From Paenibacillus piri (GTDB lineage: Bacteria; Bacillota; Bacilli; Paenibacillales; NBRC-103111), in contig NZ_SMRT01000004.1 of assembly GCF_004354045.1 (NCBI RefSeq), positions 372,001 through 436,000 of the forward strand: DNA of 64,000 nt, read 5' to 3'. How positions within the stretch are numbered: position 1 is the first letter of the stretch; each line of letters opens with the position of its first letter. The notes under the pieces are model-generated. The model did no database searches. It was not told where the DNA came from and saw nothing but the letters and a program-made list of their open reading frames with translations. Made by a program: the position numbers and the translations under genes. Below, piece by piece: positions 33,285 through 44,954 of the stretch.

Positions 33285-34631
33285 TTAAAATCCGGCTGTA
33301 ACAGTGTCCGTTCCCGAATCCGTCAGTCCGGCCGTATTGTCAAAGCCACCGTTGCCGAACACCTGGTTGCCTTGACAGCGTGCGGAGCCAATCTTCACGG
33401 CCGATACGGAGCATTGATACAGGCTGTTGGCGGTTATGACGTTTTGTTTTGCGATGGAACCGGCGCTCTCGCCTATCGTATCCAAAACAATTCCCGTTTC
33501 CACCCGGCGCACCTCGTTGCTTTTCACCGAGTTAGCGCTGCCGTTAAGAACAACGATACCCTTGACCGATTTGTTTACCATATTGCCGGTAATCGTATTG
33601 CCGTAAGGCCGGTCGTCTCCCGCATTGTCCGACGCTTCCAATTGGATGCCCGCAAATGCCGGACTGGAGATCGCATTGTTCGAAATCGTATTGAAGCTGC
33701 AATAATCCTTTAATCGGACTCCGTACGTGCAGCTGGTTTCCTCTTCGCCTATTTTGGCGGCTGAAATGAGATTGCCCCGGATGACATGATAAGAGCAGGC
33801 AGTAAGCTTGGACGTCAGCACAATCGCGGCATCCTTGCAGGCTTCGAAAATGTTGTCGGCAATCAAGGAATAGCTGCTTCCGGCACTGATCATGATTCCG
33901 TTCTTGAACACGTTTTTGAACCGGTTCGATTGGACCGTATGATTGCTTCCGCCCTCGATAACAACCCCGAAACCTTCGTACGGGCTGTCCGAGCCGATCA
34001 TAAAGGAAAATGTGCAATTGTTCAGAGCAATATGCTGGGATCTTATAAGTTGAACGCCGGTCGTCAGTCGGTTAAACGTGCAGCGGCTGATCCGAATCTG
34101 CTCGGATTCAAAAATGTAGACGCCGCATTCGACCATCGGATTCGCCGTCGAGCCCGTGCCGACGCCGGTGCCCTCAAAGGTGATGCCCTCCACGGAGCTG
34201 AGCGAAACATTCGACAGGCAGCGAATTAATTGAACGGCCGTATCTCCCGACCGCAGGACGGTCACGCCGGGACCGGCGCCGAGCAAATGCACCTTCGAAC
34301 GCAGCTGCAGGCTGGACCTTAGCACATAATCTCCCGGCGGTATGTAGACAGTCCCCCCGACGGCGGACGAGGCGGCGTTAATCGCCGCCTGAATATAGGG
34401 CGTATCGTCCTGGCTGAAGCGGCCTTCGCCTTGCGCGCCAAAATCTTTGACATTATAAAATACTCCCTTGTCGAGAGTAGGAGTCAAAACGGCGGCGGCT
34501 TGCGCCTCCCCCGGAAATCCGGTTCCGGTCGCCAGCAGCACGCCGGCCGCTCCCAAAGACGCCAGCAGCTGTCTGCGAGTCATCGTTTTACCGTGTTCTT
34601 GTTCGTTTCCGTTCGATTCTGTAGGCAGCAA
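33285..34631 (-). CDS. Tat-exported right-handed beta-helix protein
   Basis: A 448-residue exported protein. The N-terminus has a twin-arginine signal (TRRQLLASLGAAGVLLATGT), so it is secreted folded. After residue 55 the sequence shows VFYNVKDFGAQGEGRFSQDD, typical of pectate-lyase-3/GH28-like beta-helix enzymes, followed by many parallel-coil repeats (N-x-I/V, SNxF/NxI patterns). No clear catalytic triad is recognisable, so the substrate, perhaps a polysaccharide, is uncertain. It starts at TTG, with GGGGGAAC upstream. Confidence 0.8.
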   Translation of the reverse strand: MLPTESNGNEQEHGKTMTRRQLLASLGAAGVLLATGTGFPGEAQAAAVLTPTLDKGVFYNVKDFGAQGEGRFSQDDTPYIQAAINAASSAVGGTVYIPPGDYVLRSSLQLRSKVHLLGAGPGVTVLRSGDTAVQLIRCLSNVSLSSVEGITFEGTGVGTGSTANPMVECGVYIFESEQIRISRCTFNRLTTGVQLIRSQHIALNNCTFSFMIGSDSPYEGFGVVIEGGSNHTVQSNRFKNVFKNGIMISAGSSYSLIADNIFEACKDAAIVLTSKLTACSYHVIRGNLISAAKIGEEETSCTYGVRLKDYCSFNTISNNAISSPAFAGIQLEASDNAGDDRPYGNTITGNMVNKSVKGIVVLNGSANSVKSNEVRRVETGIVLDTIGESAGSIAKQNVITANSLYQCSVSAVKIGSARCQGNQVFGNGGFDNTAGLTDSGTDTVTAGF

Positions 34632-34728
34632 TGAAAGTTCCCCCTATCTTCTCTAGTTACATTTAAAACGATATAAATAGAATAGTTACTTTCTAGTATA
34701 AATGGAAAACGGTACGGCTTCAATCTTT

Positions 34729-34771
34729 AAAAAAATAGAACGGCATTGCCCGGCAGGCAAAACCGTTCTAT
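34729..34771 (-). terminator. Terminator of the efflux operon
   Basis: Nine-bp stem ATAGAACGG/CCGTTCTAT with a 19-base loop, followed by TTTTTTT in the minus direction. Confidence 0.8.
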
Positions 34772-34830
34772 TGGCCTGGCGCCAAAACCGGCTCGCGATA
34801 ATCATGAGAGGACGATGACGGCAGTCCTCG

Positions 34831-36060
34831 TTAATTAATGATCTGTACCTTCTCTTTATCGTGCAGGCCTTGCACACCTGTGGATACCAGCTGTTCGCCT
34901 TCCTTCAAGCCTCCTATGACCTCGCGATAGCCGTTCACCGCACGGCCAAGCGTCACCTTGCGCTTCTCCACTTGATCGCCGGACAGCACGAAAGCGTACA
35001 TATCGTCGCCTTCCTGGACGATGGCGGAGGTCGGTACGGCCAACGCATCCTGCTTGCCGCCCTCGCCGAGCAGCAGCTTCACGCGGGTACCGGGCTTCAG
35101 CTTGAAGCCTTCATTGGGAGCTGTAAGCTCGAGCACGAATGTTTTGCTCTGCGGGCTCATCACATCCGCCAAATAGGTGACGGTGCCCTTTCTTTTATCC
35201 GGGCTGCCGGGAATCGTAAAGCCGACCTCGGTCTTTCCTTTTACAAGCTTTATTCCGGCTTCCGTCAAATCGGCGTGAATTTTCACCGGATCAAGCTGCT
35301 GGATGACCGCTGCCACATAGCCTGCGGGAACCGACACGCCGACCTCCGGATTGAGCTCTGTCAAAATGCCGCTGATCGGCGCTTTGACGTCGAGATCGGA
35401 TATCGTTTTTTCGATATCTTCGACCCCTACCGCCGTCGATTCCAATTGTATCCGCAGCGTGGCCAGCGGATCCGTGGCTTCGAGATTGGCCAGCTGCTTT
35501 TGCGCCGTATCGAGATCGAGCCGCGCCGTTTTCAGCTGTGTCTCCGCTTTATCAAGCTGCGTTTTTGTAACGGCTCCCCGATCGTAGTCGTTGCGTACGG
35601 TGCTGTACGATTTTTCCAAATCGGCGATTTGCAGCTCCAATTTTGTGATCGTATTGCGCAGCACCGCTTTGCTGGTAGTCACATCTTCCTTCGTCTTATC
35701 GAGCTGCGATTGCAAATTATCGCGCGACAGCTCCGTTTTCCGCTTCGATCTCAGCATATCCGCCGCGTCGAGCTTCAGGATGACTTCCCCCTGCTGAACG
35801 GCGTCGCCCCGTTTTTTCAGCAGCTGCTGAACATCACCGCCGACTTTCACCGTAACATTGACCTGGGAGGAGGAAACGACATCCGCGTCTTGCTCGATCG
35901 TTCCTTCCATCATCTGCTTGGCAACCGGCGCTGTTTTCACCTGCGGAAGCTGCGCTTCTTTGGCAGATGTCATGGCGCAGCCCGAAACGAATGCCGTGCC
36001 GATCAATAGGAACGCCATGGCGGCAGCCGCGCGTTTCCATGCCGAACTTGTGTGCGTCAT
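34831..36060 (-). CDS. Efflux adaptor lipoprotein (RND-type HlyD family)
   Basis: A roughly 409-residue membrane-fusion protein with a lipoprotein signal (FLLIGTAFVSGCAMTS, lipid-modified cysteine about residue 28). A biotinyl-lipoyl-like hairpin (VKVGGDVQQLLKKRGDAVQQ) is followed by a long coiled coil (about residues 105-195), a beta-barrel and a membrane-proximal end (GLKEGEQLVSTGVQGLHD). AAAGGAG suits the second ATG (36060) better than the first (36066). It is the last gene of the MarR operon and, unusually, a second adaptor for one MFS pump. Confidence 0.85.
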   Translation of the reverse strand: MTHTSSAWKRAAAAMAFLLIGTAFVSGCAMTSAKEAQLPQVKTAPVAKQMMEGTIEQDADVVSSSQVNVTVKVGGDVQQLLKKRGDAVQQGEVILKLDAADMLRSKRKTELSRDNLQSQLDKTKEDVTTSKAVLRNTITKLELQIADLEKSYSTVRNDYDRGAVTKTQLDKAETQLKTARLDLDTAQKQLANLEATDPLATLRIQLESTAVGVEDIEKTISDLDVKAPISGILTELNPEVGVSVPAGYVAAVIQQLDPVKIHADLTEAGIKLVKGKTEVGFTIPGSPDKRKGTVTYLADVMSPQSKTFVLELTAPNEGFKLKPGTRVKLLLGEGGKQDALAVPTSAIVQEGDDMYAFVLSGDQVEKRKVTLGRAVNGYREVIGGLKEGEQLVSTGVQGLHDKEKVQIIN

Positions 36061-36165
36061 TGTCATGAACTCCTTTACCGAATAAATATGAAGCTTAATA
36101 TGTTTTACATTACCGGACGCCTGCAGCTTGTGCCTGTCAGGTTAAGAACCGCTTTCGTTCCGCGA

Positions 36166-37794
36166 TTATTCGCCCATGACATGCTCTTTGGGAGCGCCTT
36201 TGGGAGCCTTTACCGTCTTCATAAAGAGCGATAATACGACAGCTACAAGCGCAAGACCCGCCGTCATGTAAAACACATCGTCCATCGCCTGAACCGTCGA
36301 CTGAAGCTGAATCTGACCGTATATGTAGCTGATCGCGCTCGTTTGGGCCTGCCCGGCCGTTTGCCCTAGCGCCATAAATTGATGCTGGATTTGACCGACA
36401 TTGCTTTGCACGGAGGCTGAGAACATGTTCATCTGATCGGACATGGCGGCCGAATGAAAGATGCGCTGATTGCTGAACATCAACGCCAGCCAGGCGATGC
36501 CGAACGAAGCGCTCACCTGACGGATTGCGTTGGACAGCGCGGTGCCCTGCCCCATCTTGTGCATCGGAACGGTATTCATTCCCGCGGTCTGCACAGGCAT
36601 CATGACTAGCCCGACGCCTACGGCGCGTATCATAAGCCAACCGATAATTGTCGAGAAGGAGGTGCTGACGTCGAGCTGCCGGGTCAAATACAGTCCGTAC
36701 GCGGTAATAATCATGCCGATGACGGCAAGCGGCTTGGCGCCGATTCGATCGAACAGCGCTCCGGCTATCGGCATCATCAATCCCGACACAATCGCCTGGG
36801 GCAGCAGGACAAGACCGGTCTGGATCGGAGACAGACCCGCCACATTTTCCAGAAATACCGGCAGCAGAAACAAGCTTCCCATCAAAATGACCATGGCCGT
36901 GCTGGAAATCAGCAGGGTGATCGTAAACGTAAAATTTTTGAGCAGCGATAAATCGAGCATCGGCCGCTTGACGTTCAGCTCGATAATTACGAATGCTATC
37001 AGACAAACCGCAGCAATCGTCAAATAGATCACGACTTCCTTGTCGCTCCAGCCTTTATCGGCTACAATGCCGACACCGTACAGCAGCGTGGCCAGCCCTG
37101 TGCTCGAGGTAAGAAAACCCCACACGTCAAATTTTCCGGGTTGATCGACCTTGTATTCCTTTAAAACCGAGACAGCAAGAAAAACATCGATAATGCCGAT
37201 CGGGACGTTAATGGAGAAAATGAGCCTCCAATCCAGATATTCGACAATGTACCCGCTGAGCGTCGGACCAAGCGCAGGCGCAAACATAACCGAGATGCCG
37301 AACATCCCCATCGCCATGCCGCGCTTCTCCGGCGGGAACATCCGGAACAGCATGACCATGCTGACCGGCATGACCGCGCCGCCCCCGATCGCCTGGATAA
37401 TGCGGAACACGATCATCGAATTGTTGCTCCATGCCGCACTGCACAGGGCGGAGCCGATAGTAAAAACAAGAACAGAATAGACGAATACCCGCTTGTAGCC
37501 AAACCTGTCGCCCAAGTAGCCGGTAATCGGAATCAATGCGCCGACTACCAACGAATAGGCCGTCAGCACCCACTGGATTTCGGTCTGGCTGACGCTGAAC
37601 ACCGCCATCATTTTCGGCACGGCCACATTGACGATACTCGTATCTAGAATGGCCATGAAAACCGCCAAGATCATGGCGAGCATCGCGAGCCCGGTTCGGT
37701 TTGGTTTCGTTTGGGCGTCCGACGCTCCCGATCCAGGTGCATCACCCGGCGCTCCGGGTGTTTCTGATTTCGCATCGTTTTGCTGATCCGCCAT
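36166..37794 (-). CDS. MFS drug efflux pump, DHA2 (EmrB/QacA) family
   Basis: A 542-residue proton-driven multidrug exporter with 14 predicted membrane segments. Motif A (GYLGDRFGYKRVFVYS) follows TM2, the family D1 motif is in DTSIVNVAVPKMMA, and motif C (GISVMFAPALGPTLSGYI) is in TM5. A proline/glycine/acid-rich N-terminal extension precedes TM1. AAAGGAGC precedes the ATG. It is cotranscribed with the upstream EmrA-like adaptor and the MarR regulator; the substrate is unknown. Confidence 0.92.
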   Translation of the reverse strand: MADQQNDAKSETPGAPGDAPGSGASDAQTKPNRTGLAMLAMILAVFMAILDTSIVNVAVPKMMAVFSVSQTEIQWVLTAYSLVVGALIPITGYLGDRFGYKRVFVYSVLVFTIGSALCSAAWSNNSMIVFRIIQAIGGGAVMPVSMVMLFRMFPPEKRGMAMGMFGISVMFAPALGPTLSGYIVEYLDWRLIFSINVPIGIIDVFLAVSVLKEYKVDQPGKFDVWGFLTSSTGLATLLYGVGIVADKGWSDKEVVIYLTIAAVCLIAFVIIELNVKRPMLDLSLLKNFTFTITLLISSTAMVILMGSLFLLPVFLENVAGLSPIQTGLVLLPQAIVSGLMMPIAGALFDRIGAKPLAVIGMIITAYGLYLTRQLDVSTSFSTIIGWLMIRAVGVGLVMMPVQTAGMNTVPMHKMGQGTALSNAIRQVSASFGIAWLALMFSNQRIFHSAAMSDQMNMFSASVQSNVGQIQHQFMALGQTAGQAQTSAISYIYGQIQLQSTVQAMDDVFYMTAGLALVAVVLSLFMKTVKAPKGAPKEHVMGE

Positions 37795-37838
37795 CGGTTA
37801 AGCAGCTCCTTTCTGGACTTAGACGGTTGCCGGCAGTG

Positions 37839-38492
37839 TTACCGCTCGATTTTAACGACGGCGTTCAAGCCCGGAATCAGCCGTTTTCCTTGATAATCGT
37901 TCAGAGCGATTTTTACGGGCACCCGCTGGACGACCTTCGTAAAGCTGCCGCTTGCGTTGGATGTGGGCATCAGAGAGAAGGAAGAGTTGGTGCCGAGGCC
38001 GATTTTTTCGACTCGCCCTGTAAACACCGTGCCGGGAAACGCATCGATCGTAAGCGTCGCTTTGTTGCCGATTTTCACATCTGTCAGCTCGGTTTCTTCA
38101 ATATTCGCCGTCACGTACAGCTCGCCCAAATTGGTGCTCATCAGCAACGAAACGCCAGCGGCTACCGTCTGGTCTTTCACCGCGTTCGTTTGAATGATCG
38201 TGCCGTTATCCGGCGCAATAATTTCTTGAGTCGTTGCAGCAACGTTGCCGTGAGCCGGGGCCGTTTCAACGATGGCCAGAACGTCGCCCTTTTTAAAAGC
38301 GTCGCCCTCCTTATAATTCCATTCAATCAGTTTGCCCGGAGCCATCGACCCGATCGCCCGCAGCTCGCCCTGCACCTTGGCATCTTCGGTGGATATGTAT
38401 TTGCTGATCTGCATGTAATAATAAAACCCTCCAATCCCGCCGCCGACCAGCACAACGGCGAGTACTACCAATCCGATGATTTTCTTTTTCAT
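37839..38492 (-). CDS. EmrA/HlyD-type efflux adaptor
   Basis: A 217-residue membrane-fusion protein anchored by one N-terminal membrane helix (KKKIIGLVVLAVVLVGGGIG). It has a split lipoyl domain (GKLIEWNYKEGDAFKKGDVL and APDNGTIIQTNAVKDQTVAA) and a beta-barrel (ELYVTANIEETELTDVKIGN). The long coiled-coil hairpin of Gram-negative EmrA is absent, as expected with no outer membrane. AAGGAAGG precedes the ATG. It lies 27 bp after marR. Confidence 0.88.
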   Translation of the reverse strand: MKKKIIGLVVLAVVLVGGGIGGFYYYMQISKYISTEDAKVQGELRAIGSMAPGKLIEWNYKEGDAFKKGDVLAIVETAPAHGNVAATTQEIIAPDNGTIIQTNAVKDQTVAAGVSLLMSTNLGELYVTANIEETELTDVKIGNKATLTIDAFPGTVFTGRVEKIGLGTNSSFSLMPTSNASGSFTKVVQRVPVKIALNDYQGKRLIPGLNAVVKIER

Positions 38493-38518
38493 AAGCTCGT
38501 GCGCACCTTCCTTTTACC

Positions 38519-38944
38519 TTACTCTTTATTTACGAAATCTGCCGTCATTTTCCGGAACAACGCGATAAATTGCTTCTGCTCCTCCGGAGTCAGCTTTTGC
38601 AGCATGCCGAGCACGACCCGGTCCCTCGTTTCCTTCAGCCGGATCGTTGTCTCTATCGCCGAATCGGTCAGTTCGACCCAGACGACACGGCGGTCGGTCT
38701 CATCCCGCGTTCTGTTGATGTGGCCGGATTTGACCAGCCGGTTGATGGCTATGGTTGTCGCGCTGGTCGAAAGTCCGAGCTCCTCGGCAAGCTCGCCGAC
38801 CGTTATTTTCTTTTTGTACAGCAGTGTAATAAGCAGCAGCATTTGTTGACGCGAGAAGCAATTTTGCTCGATAAGCTGATTTTTAAATCTCACCGCTCTT
38901 CGAATCAGTTCATCGATTTGCGTCATGCTCTCCTCGATCGTCAT
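38519..38944 (-). CDS. MarR family transcription regulator
   Basis: A 141-residue winged-helix repressor beginning MTIEESMTQIDELI. The recognition helix is in SATTIAINRLVKSGHINRTR, and the wing follows with DRRVVWVELTD. It is the first gene of a four-gene efflux operon and probably represses it until a drug-like ligand binds. The ATG at 38944 was chosen since AAAGGAGGTG is upstream; the TTG 9 codons earlier lies before that site. Confidence 0.92.
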   Translation of the reverse strand: MTIEESMTQIDELIRRAVRFKNQLIEQNCFSRQQMLLLITLLYKKKITVGELAEELGLSTSATTIAINRLVKSGHINRTRDETDRRVVWVELTDSAIETTIRLKETRDRVVLGMLQKLTPEEQKQFIALFRKMTADFVNKE

Positions 38945-38975
38945 CGGTATCCGCACCTCCTTTTGCAACAAAATA

Positions 38976-39004
38976 GTTTTATGATCAAATTACTTTAGGA
39001 TCAA
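38976..39004 (-). promoter_or_regulatory. Promoter of the marR efflux operon
   Basis: TTGATC (38999-39004), 17 bp, TAAAAC (38976-38981) on the minus strand. TTGATC occurs again within the spacer, giving AATTGATC and ATTTGATC direct half-sites 16 bp apart that may be the MarR operator. Confidence 0.5.
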
Positions 39005-39055
39005 TTTACCATCCGTTTTCTGTACCCGTCAATCACCGTATTCAGCCAAAAACGC

Positions 39056-39082
39056 GCAAAAAAAAGCAGACCGGGTGGTCTG
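39056..39082 (-). terminator. Terminator after spoVIF
   Basis: Seven-bp stem GCAGACC/GGTCTGC with a 4-base loop, followed by eight T in the minus direction. Confidence 0.9.
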
Positions 39083-39112
39083 CCTGCCAATTTGCTTCAT
39101 TCTCTCGCCCGT

Positions 39113-39400
39113 TTACCGGAACATACCCCAAAGCTTAATCAGATGAAACGTGTTGTTCGGATCGATTTTTTGCGAAATGACAAAATTAATCATATGCTCG
39201 ACTTGTTTTTCGCTCAGCTTCTCGCCAAGCACCCTGCCCAACATGCCGACAAACCGGCGCACTTTGGCACGGTCCTGCAGATCGTGCTTCGTCACACCCT
39301 GCAAAATCATTTTGATACGCTCTTTCGTATCCGGATTTTTCATCTTCATTTTGACGCGCTCCACAAATGCCGGCTCAAATCCGTATTTCTGATAGCTCAT
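39113..39400 (-). CDS. spoVIF: Stage VI sporulation protein F family
   Basis: A 95-residue basic, helical protein of the SpoVIF (YjcC) family, needed for late spore-coat assembly in Bacillus. The pattern ILQGVTKHDLQDRAKVRRFV, then KLSEKQVEHMINFVISQK matches. Its role here is inferred from family and from its place beside recG, which is common in Paenibacillus. The ATG at 39400 follows GGAGGTG. In related genomes it lies close to rsmD; here 25 kb of accessory DNA separates them. Confidence 0.75.
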   Translation of the reverse strand: MSYQKYGFEPAFVERVKMKMKNPDTKERIKMILQGVTKHDLQDRAKVRRFVGMLGRVLGEKLSEKQVEHMINFVISQKIDPNNTFHLIKLWGMFR

Positions 39401-39421
39401 GCCACGAACACCTCCGATCAA

Positions 39422-39508
39422 GGATAAACGGCTTCGTCGTCTGCAATGACGAGCGCGCTTGCCTAAGTTACGCGAAGCAAAGTAATAGATTACTTTACCT
39501 GACAATCA
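39422..39508 (+). repeat. Two-hairpin intergenic repeat, copy D
   Basis: GGATAAACGGCTTCGTCGTC, the GAGCGCGCTTGCC arm, and a perfect second hairpin AAAGTAAT-AG-ATTACTTT (39479-39496) whose stem differs from other copies but still pairs. It lies in the spoVIF-recG gap; the rest of that gap (39509-39713) holds only a CCGG-rich inverted stretch near 39605-39690. Confidence 0.75.
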
Positions 39509-39713
39509 AGAAATGAGAAGTTCACTCCTTGTAAGTCTATGATGGGAGGCTCGGACATGTGTCTTAAATATAGGGCGAATCGCCACATTAGGCATTCCTG
39601 TTTGCCGGTTTGTCCGGCCGGCATCCGGCATGATTTGCAGCCCGGCATGGGTCATGTGGCACGCGTCTTGATATGATACCGGCATCCTACCGGGAAATAA
39701 CCGGATTCGGCGG

Positions 39714-41764
<2,051 letters not shown>

Positions 41765-41768
<4 letters not shown>

Positions 41769-42628
41769 CCCGACACCTGCTGCGGGCAGGCAAACACGGC
41801 GACGACTCCGGGACCGGTATGCGTCCCTATTACCGCACCTATCCGGGTATAACGTGCGCTCTCGACCGTAAAATGCTCCTGCATCAAGTCATGCAGAGGC
41901 TTCGCATTGTCGATGGACTCGGCATAAGCGATCGCAATGTCAATCGGCCGTTCGCTCAAATCATGCTTTAACAGCTCGATGATGCGGGTCATTGCCTTTT
42001 TCTGGCCTCTCACTTTATCGACCGAATAAACAATGCCTGCATCCGATATGGACAATATCGGCTTAATGTTCAACAGCGAGCCGACCAACGCCGCCGCTTT
42101 GCCGATACGGCCGCCCTTTTGCAGAAACTCAAGCGTGTCGACCAAAAAATACAGCTTCATTTCGCGGCGCATCCGCTCGACCAACGCTATGATCTGCTCC
42201 TTGCTCTGTCCCGAACGTGCGGCCTTCGCCGCGGCTACGACGAGCATGCCGAAGCCGTAAGAAGCCGATTTCGAGTCGATAACGGTCACATCCGCCCCCT
42301 CGTCCAGCATCGTTTTCGCAAGCTGCGCGGACTGATACGTTCCGCTCATACCGGAAGATAAATGAATGGATACGACGGGGTCGTCCGAGGCGTCGGTCAA
42401 CCGCTTAAACGTTTCCAAAAATTCGACCGGCGAAGGCTGCGAAGTTGTAGGAAGCTCCGGCGAAGCTACCAGCTTTTCAAAAAACTCGGCCGTTTCCAGG
42501 TCGATCTGATCGCGATACGTTTCCATTCCAAAATGAACCTTTAACGGCACCAGCTCGATGCCCAACGATTCCCTCAACTCGGCCGGAATATCGGCCGTGC
42601 TGTCCGTTACAATCCGCACCTGATTCAA
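41765..42628 (-). CDS. DegV family protein (FakB-like fatty-acid binding)
   Basis: A protein of about 287 residues of the DegV family, whose members bind fatty acids and present them to the kinase FakA. The N-terminal RIVTDSTADIPAELRE and the lipid-contacting SSGMSGTYQSAQ and TSQPSP motifs are present. It lies directly downstream of the FakA homologue yloV, consistent with an exogenous fatty-acid kinase pair. A TTG start at 42628 with GGAGGTG 10 bases upstream is preferred; an ATG six codons earlier overlaps that site. Confidence 0.88.
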
Positions 42629-42669
42629 AGATGGGTGCACCTCCATGTGTTCCGTTTGTTTCCGCCGCT

Positions 42670-44535
42670 TTATTCTGCGGAGATGATATAATAATACAGC
42701 GGCTGCCCGCCGGCATGTACCTCGACCTCGGCATCGCTGTACGATTGTTCGATATAATGAACGATACGCTCGGTCTGCTCGGGATCGGCTTCCTCTCCCG
42801 TATAAATCGTTACGATTTCCGCCCCCTCCGCCATCAGGCTGTCAACCAGCTTGATCGCGGAAGCCGTCAAATCGGGCTCGGCCGTAACGATGCGGCCATT
42901 ATGAATACCGATGTAATCGCCCTGCTTGATCTCCATGTCATCCATGCGCGTGTCGCGGACGGCAAAAGTCACAAGGCCTGACTGTACCTGTCCGATTGCC
43001 TCGTTCATCGCTTCCGCGTTCATTTCCGCCGTAGCATCCTCCCGCAACGAAAGCACCGCGGCCATTCCTTGCGGAATCGTTTTCGTCAGGATGACGATCA
43101 CCTGCTTGTCGTCGATCAGCTCGGCTGCCTGTTGGGCCGCCATTGCAATGTTCGAGTTGTTGGGCAGTATAAACACGGTACGCGCCCGAACTTGCCGGAT
43201 CGCGCTCAATATATCCTCCGTGCTCGGGTTCATCGTCTGGCCGCCGGCCAGCACTTGATCGACACCCAGGCTGGCGAATATATCGGAGATGCCCTGACCG
43301 GCCGAGACGGCGACAAAGCCGAACGGCTTGAGTCCGCTCTGTGAAGTCATGGCAGCCGCGATGTCCGCGTGCGGACTTACGCCGGGATGCGTGCCCGACC
43401 GCAGCCCGCTCGCTCCTGAATCGGCATTGATTCCATCGGCCATGCCGGCTTCCTCCAGCAATATATGCGTATGCTGGTCGCGCATATTTTCAATTTTAAT
43501 TCGGCTTAAATCGCCGTATTTCATCGCCAGGTTCATAACGCTGCCCGGATATTCCGCATGGATATGCACCTTGACCAAATCGTCATCGGCCACTACGAGC
43601 AGCGAATCGCCCAATTCGGACAATTCCTGGCGGAATGCTAATTCGTCGAAGTTTGAACCGTTCAGCTTCCGATCCTGCAGCGTCACCATAAATTCAGTGC
43701 AGTAGCCGAATTCGATATCCTTGGTTGCGAGCTTCGCTTGTGCGCGCTGTGGTTTCGAGTGCTGCCGGACGTCCCCGTCGAAGACGATTGCACCGGCGTC
43801 CGAATGCGGCTGCCGGCCCGGCGGCGCCTCCAAGACGGCTCGCTTGGCGCCGCCGGCATCCGTTCCAGCGGCCGCTGCGCCGGGAGCCGCAGCTCCCGTT
43901 ACTTGCTGCTCGAGCGCTTGCAGAAAGCCCTCATAGATGAACATCAAGCCCTGCCCGCCGGCATCTACGACGCCGACCTGCTTGAGCACCGGCAGCAAAT
44001 CCGGCGTCTTCGACAAAGCCGCGTTTCCTTTGAGGCAAACCTCCTTCATCAGCTCGGCCATATCCGTAGCCCGGCCTGCCTGCTGTACGGCCTGCTTGGC
44101 CGCTTCTTTGGAAACGGTTAAAATCGTTCCCTCAACCGGCTTGACGACAGCTCTGTAGGCCATGTCGACCCCGTTTTGCAGCGCGGCCGCAAATTGGACG
44201 GAATCGATATCGTCCGCATCAGCCACCGCCTTGGAAAAACCGCGAAACAATTGCGACAGAATGACGCCTGAATTGCCGCGTGCTCCCATCAGCAGCCCTT
44301 TCGCCATAGCTTCAGCCGCTTTGCCGATCTGCGCCGACGGGCGGCGCCGCAGCTCCTCGACGCCGGAAGTAAAAGTCAGGTTCATATTTGTCCCGGTATC
44401 CCCGTCGGGCACCGGAAATACATTGAGCGCATTGACCTGCTCCATATTTTCTCTAAGCTGCTGTGCCCCTTTTTCCACCATGCGGATCAAGTCATTTCCG
44501 TTAATGCGATTCAGGCGCTTAGCCAAATAAACCAT
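42670..44535 (-). CDS. yloV: DAK2 domain fatty acid kinase FakA-like (YloV)
   Basis: A 621-residue kinase related to FakA. The N-terminal DhaL/DAK2 domain has NVFPVPDGDTGTNMNLTF (metal-binding aspartates) and GARGNSGVILSQLFRG. The C-terminal EDD-like domain ends with GGQPLYYYIISAE. A Pro/Ala/Gly-rich linker (about residues 215-270) is longer than usual. The ATG at 44535 lies very close to AAGGGG; the TTG at 44526 has better spacing. Order yloU-yloV-degV-recG is as in other Bacillales. Confidence 0.92.
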   Translation of the reverse strand: MVYLAKRLNRINGNDLIRMVEKGAQQLRENMEQVNALNVFPVPDGDTGTNMNLTFTSGVEELRRRPSAQIGKAAEAMAKGLLMGARGNSGVILSQLFRGFSKAVADADDIDSVQFAAALQNGVDMAYRAVVKPVEGTILTVSKEAAKQAVQQAGRATDMAELMKEVCLKGNAALSKTPDLLPVLKQVGVVDAGGQGLMFIYEGFLQALEQQVTGAAAPGAAAAGTDAGGAKRAVLEAPPGRQPHSDAGAIVFDGDVRQHSKPQRAQAKLATKDIEFGYCTEFMVTLQDRKLNGSNFDELAFRQELSELGDSLLVVADDDLVKVHIHAEYPGSVMNLAMKYGDLSRIKIENMRDQHTHILLEEAGMADGINADSGASGLRSGTHPGVSPHADIAAAMTSQSGLKPFGFVAVSAGQGISDIFASLGVDQVLAGGQTMNPSTEDILSAIRQVRARTVFILPNNSNIAMAAQQAAELIDDKQVIVILTKTIPQGMAAVLSLREDATAEMNAEAMNEAIGQVQSGLVTFAVRDTRMDDMEIKQGDYIGIHNGRIVTAEPDLTASAIKLVDSLMAEGAEIVTIYTGEEADPEQTERIVHYIEQSYSDAEVEVHAGGQPLYYYIISAE

Positions 44536-44591
44536 TCCCCTTCCTGCCACAAATGTAGCCGAATTCCACAGTCCGGTCGTCTTCGTCTTCT

Positions 44592-44954
44592 TTATTCCGA
44601 AACCCGGACCCCTTGAACAAATATATTCACTGCGTCTACCTGGAGCCCGGCAACCTCATTCAGTACATACTTCACTTTTGTTTGAACATTGCCCGCTACA
44701 ACCGAAATTGACGTGCCGTAGCTGACGATGATATATAAGTCAATTGTCGTCGTACCTTGTACGTCTCGATGGACCTCCACGCCGCGGCTCAAATTGTCCT
44801 GGCGCAGCAGCTCGGCAATGCCGTCCTTCAGCTGGTTGCGGGACGCCATACCGACGAGTCCATAACAATCCAGCGCAGCCGAGCCTGCCAATACTGCAAT
44901 AACATGCTCGGTCACCCATACCTTGCCATATTCCGAAGCCAGTTCAATAGCCAT
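44592..44954 (-). CDS. yloU: Asp23/Gls24 family protein (YloU)
   Basis: A 120-residue soluble envelope-stress-related protein of the Asp23 family, cytoplasmic and probably membrane-associated. The family core EVHRDVQGTTTIDLYIIVSY and VNIFVQGV are present. Its molecular role is not established. It begins the yloU-yloV-degV-recG operon and lies opposite rpmB. GGGGGC is upstream of the ATG. Confidence 0.92.
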   Translation of the reverse strand: MAIELASEYGKVWVTEHVIAVLAGSAALDCYGLVGMASRNQLKDGIAELLRQDNLSRGVEVHRDVQGTTTIDLYIIVSYGTSISVVAGNVQTKVKYVLNEVAGLQVDAVNIFVQGVRVSE

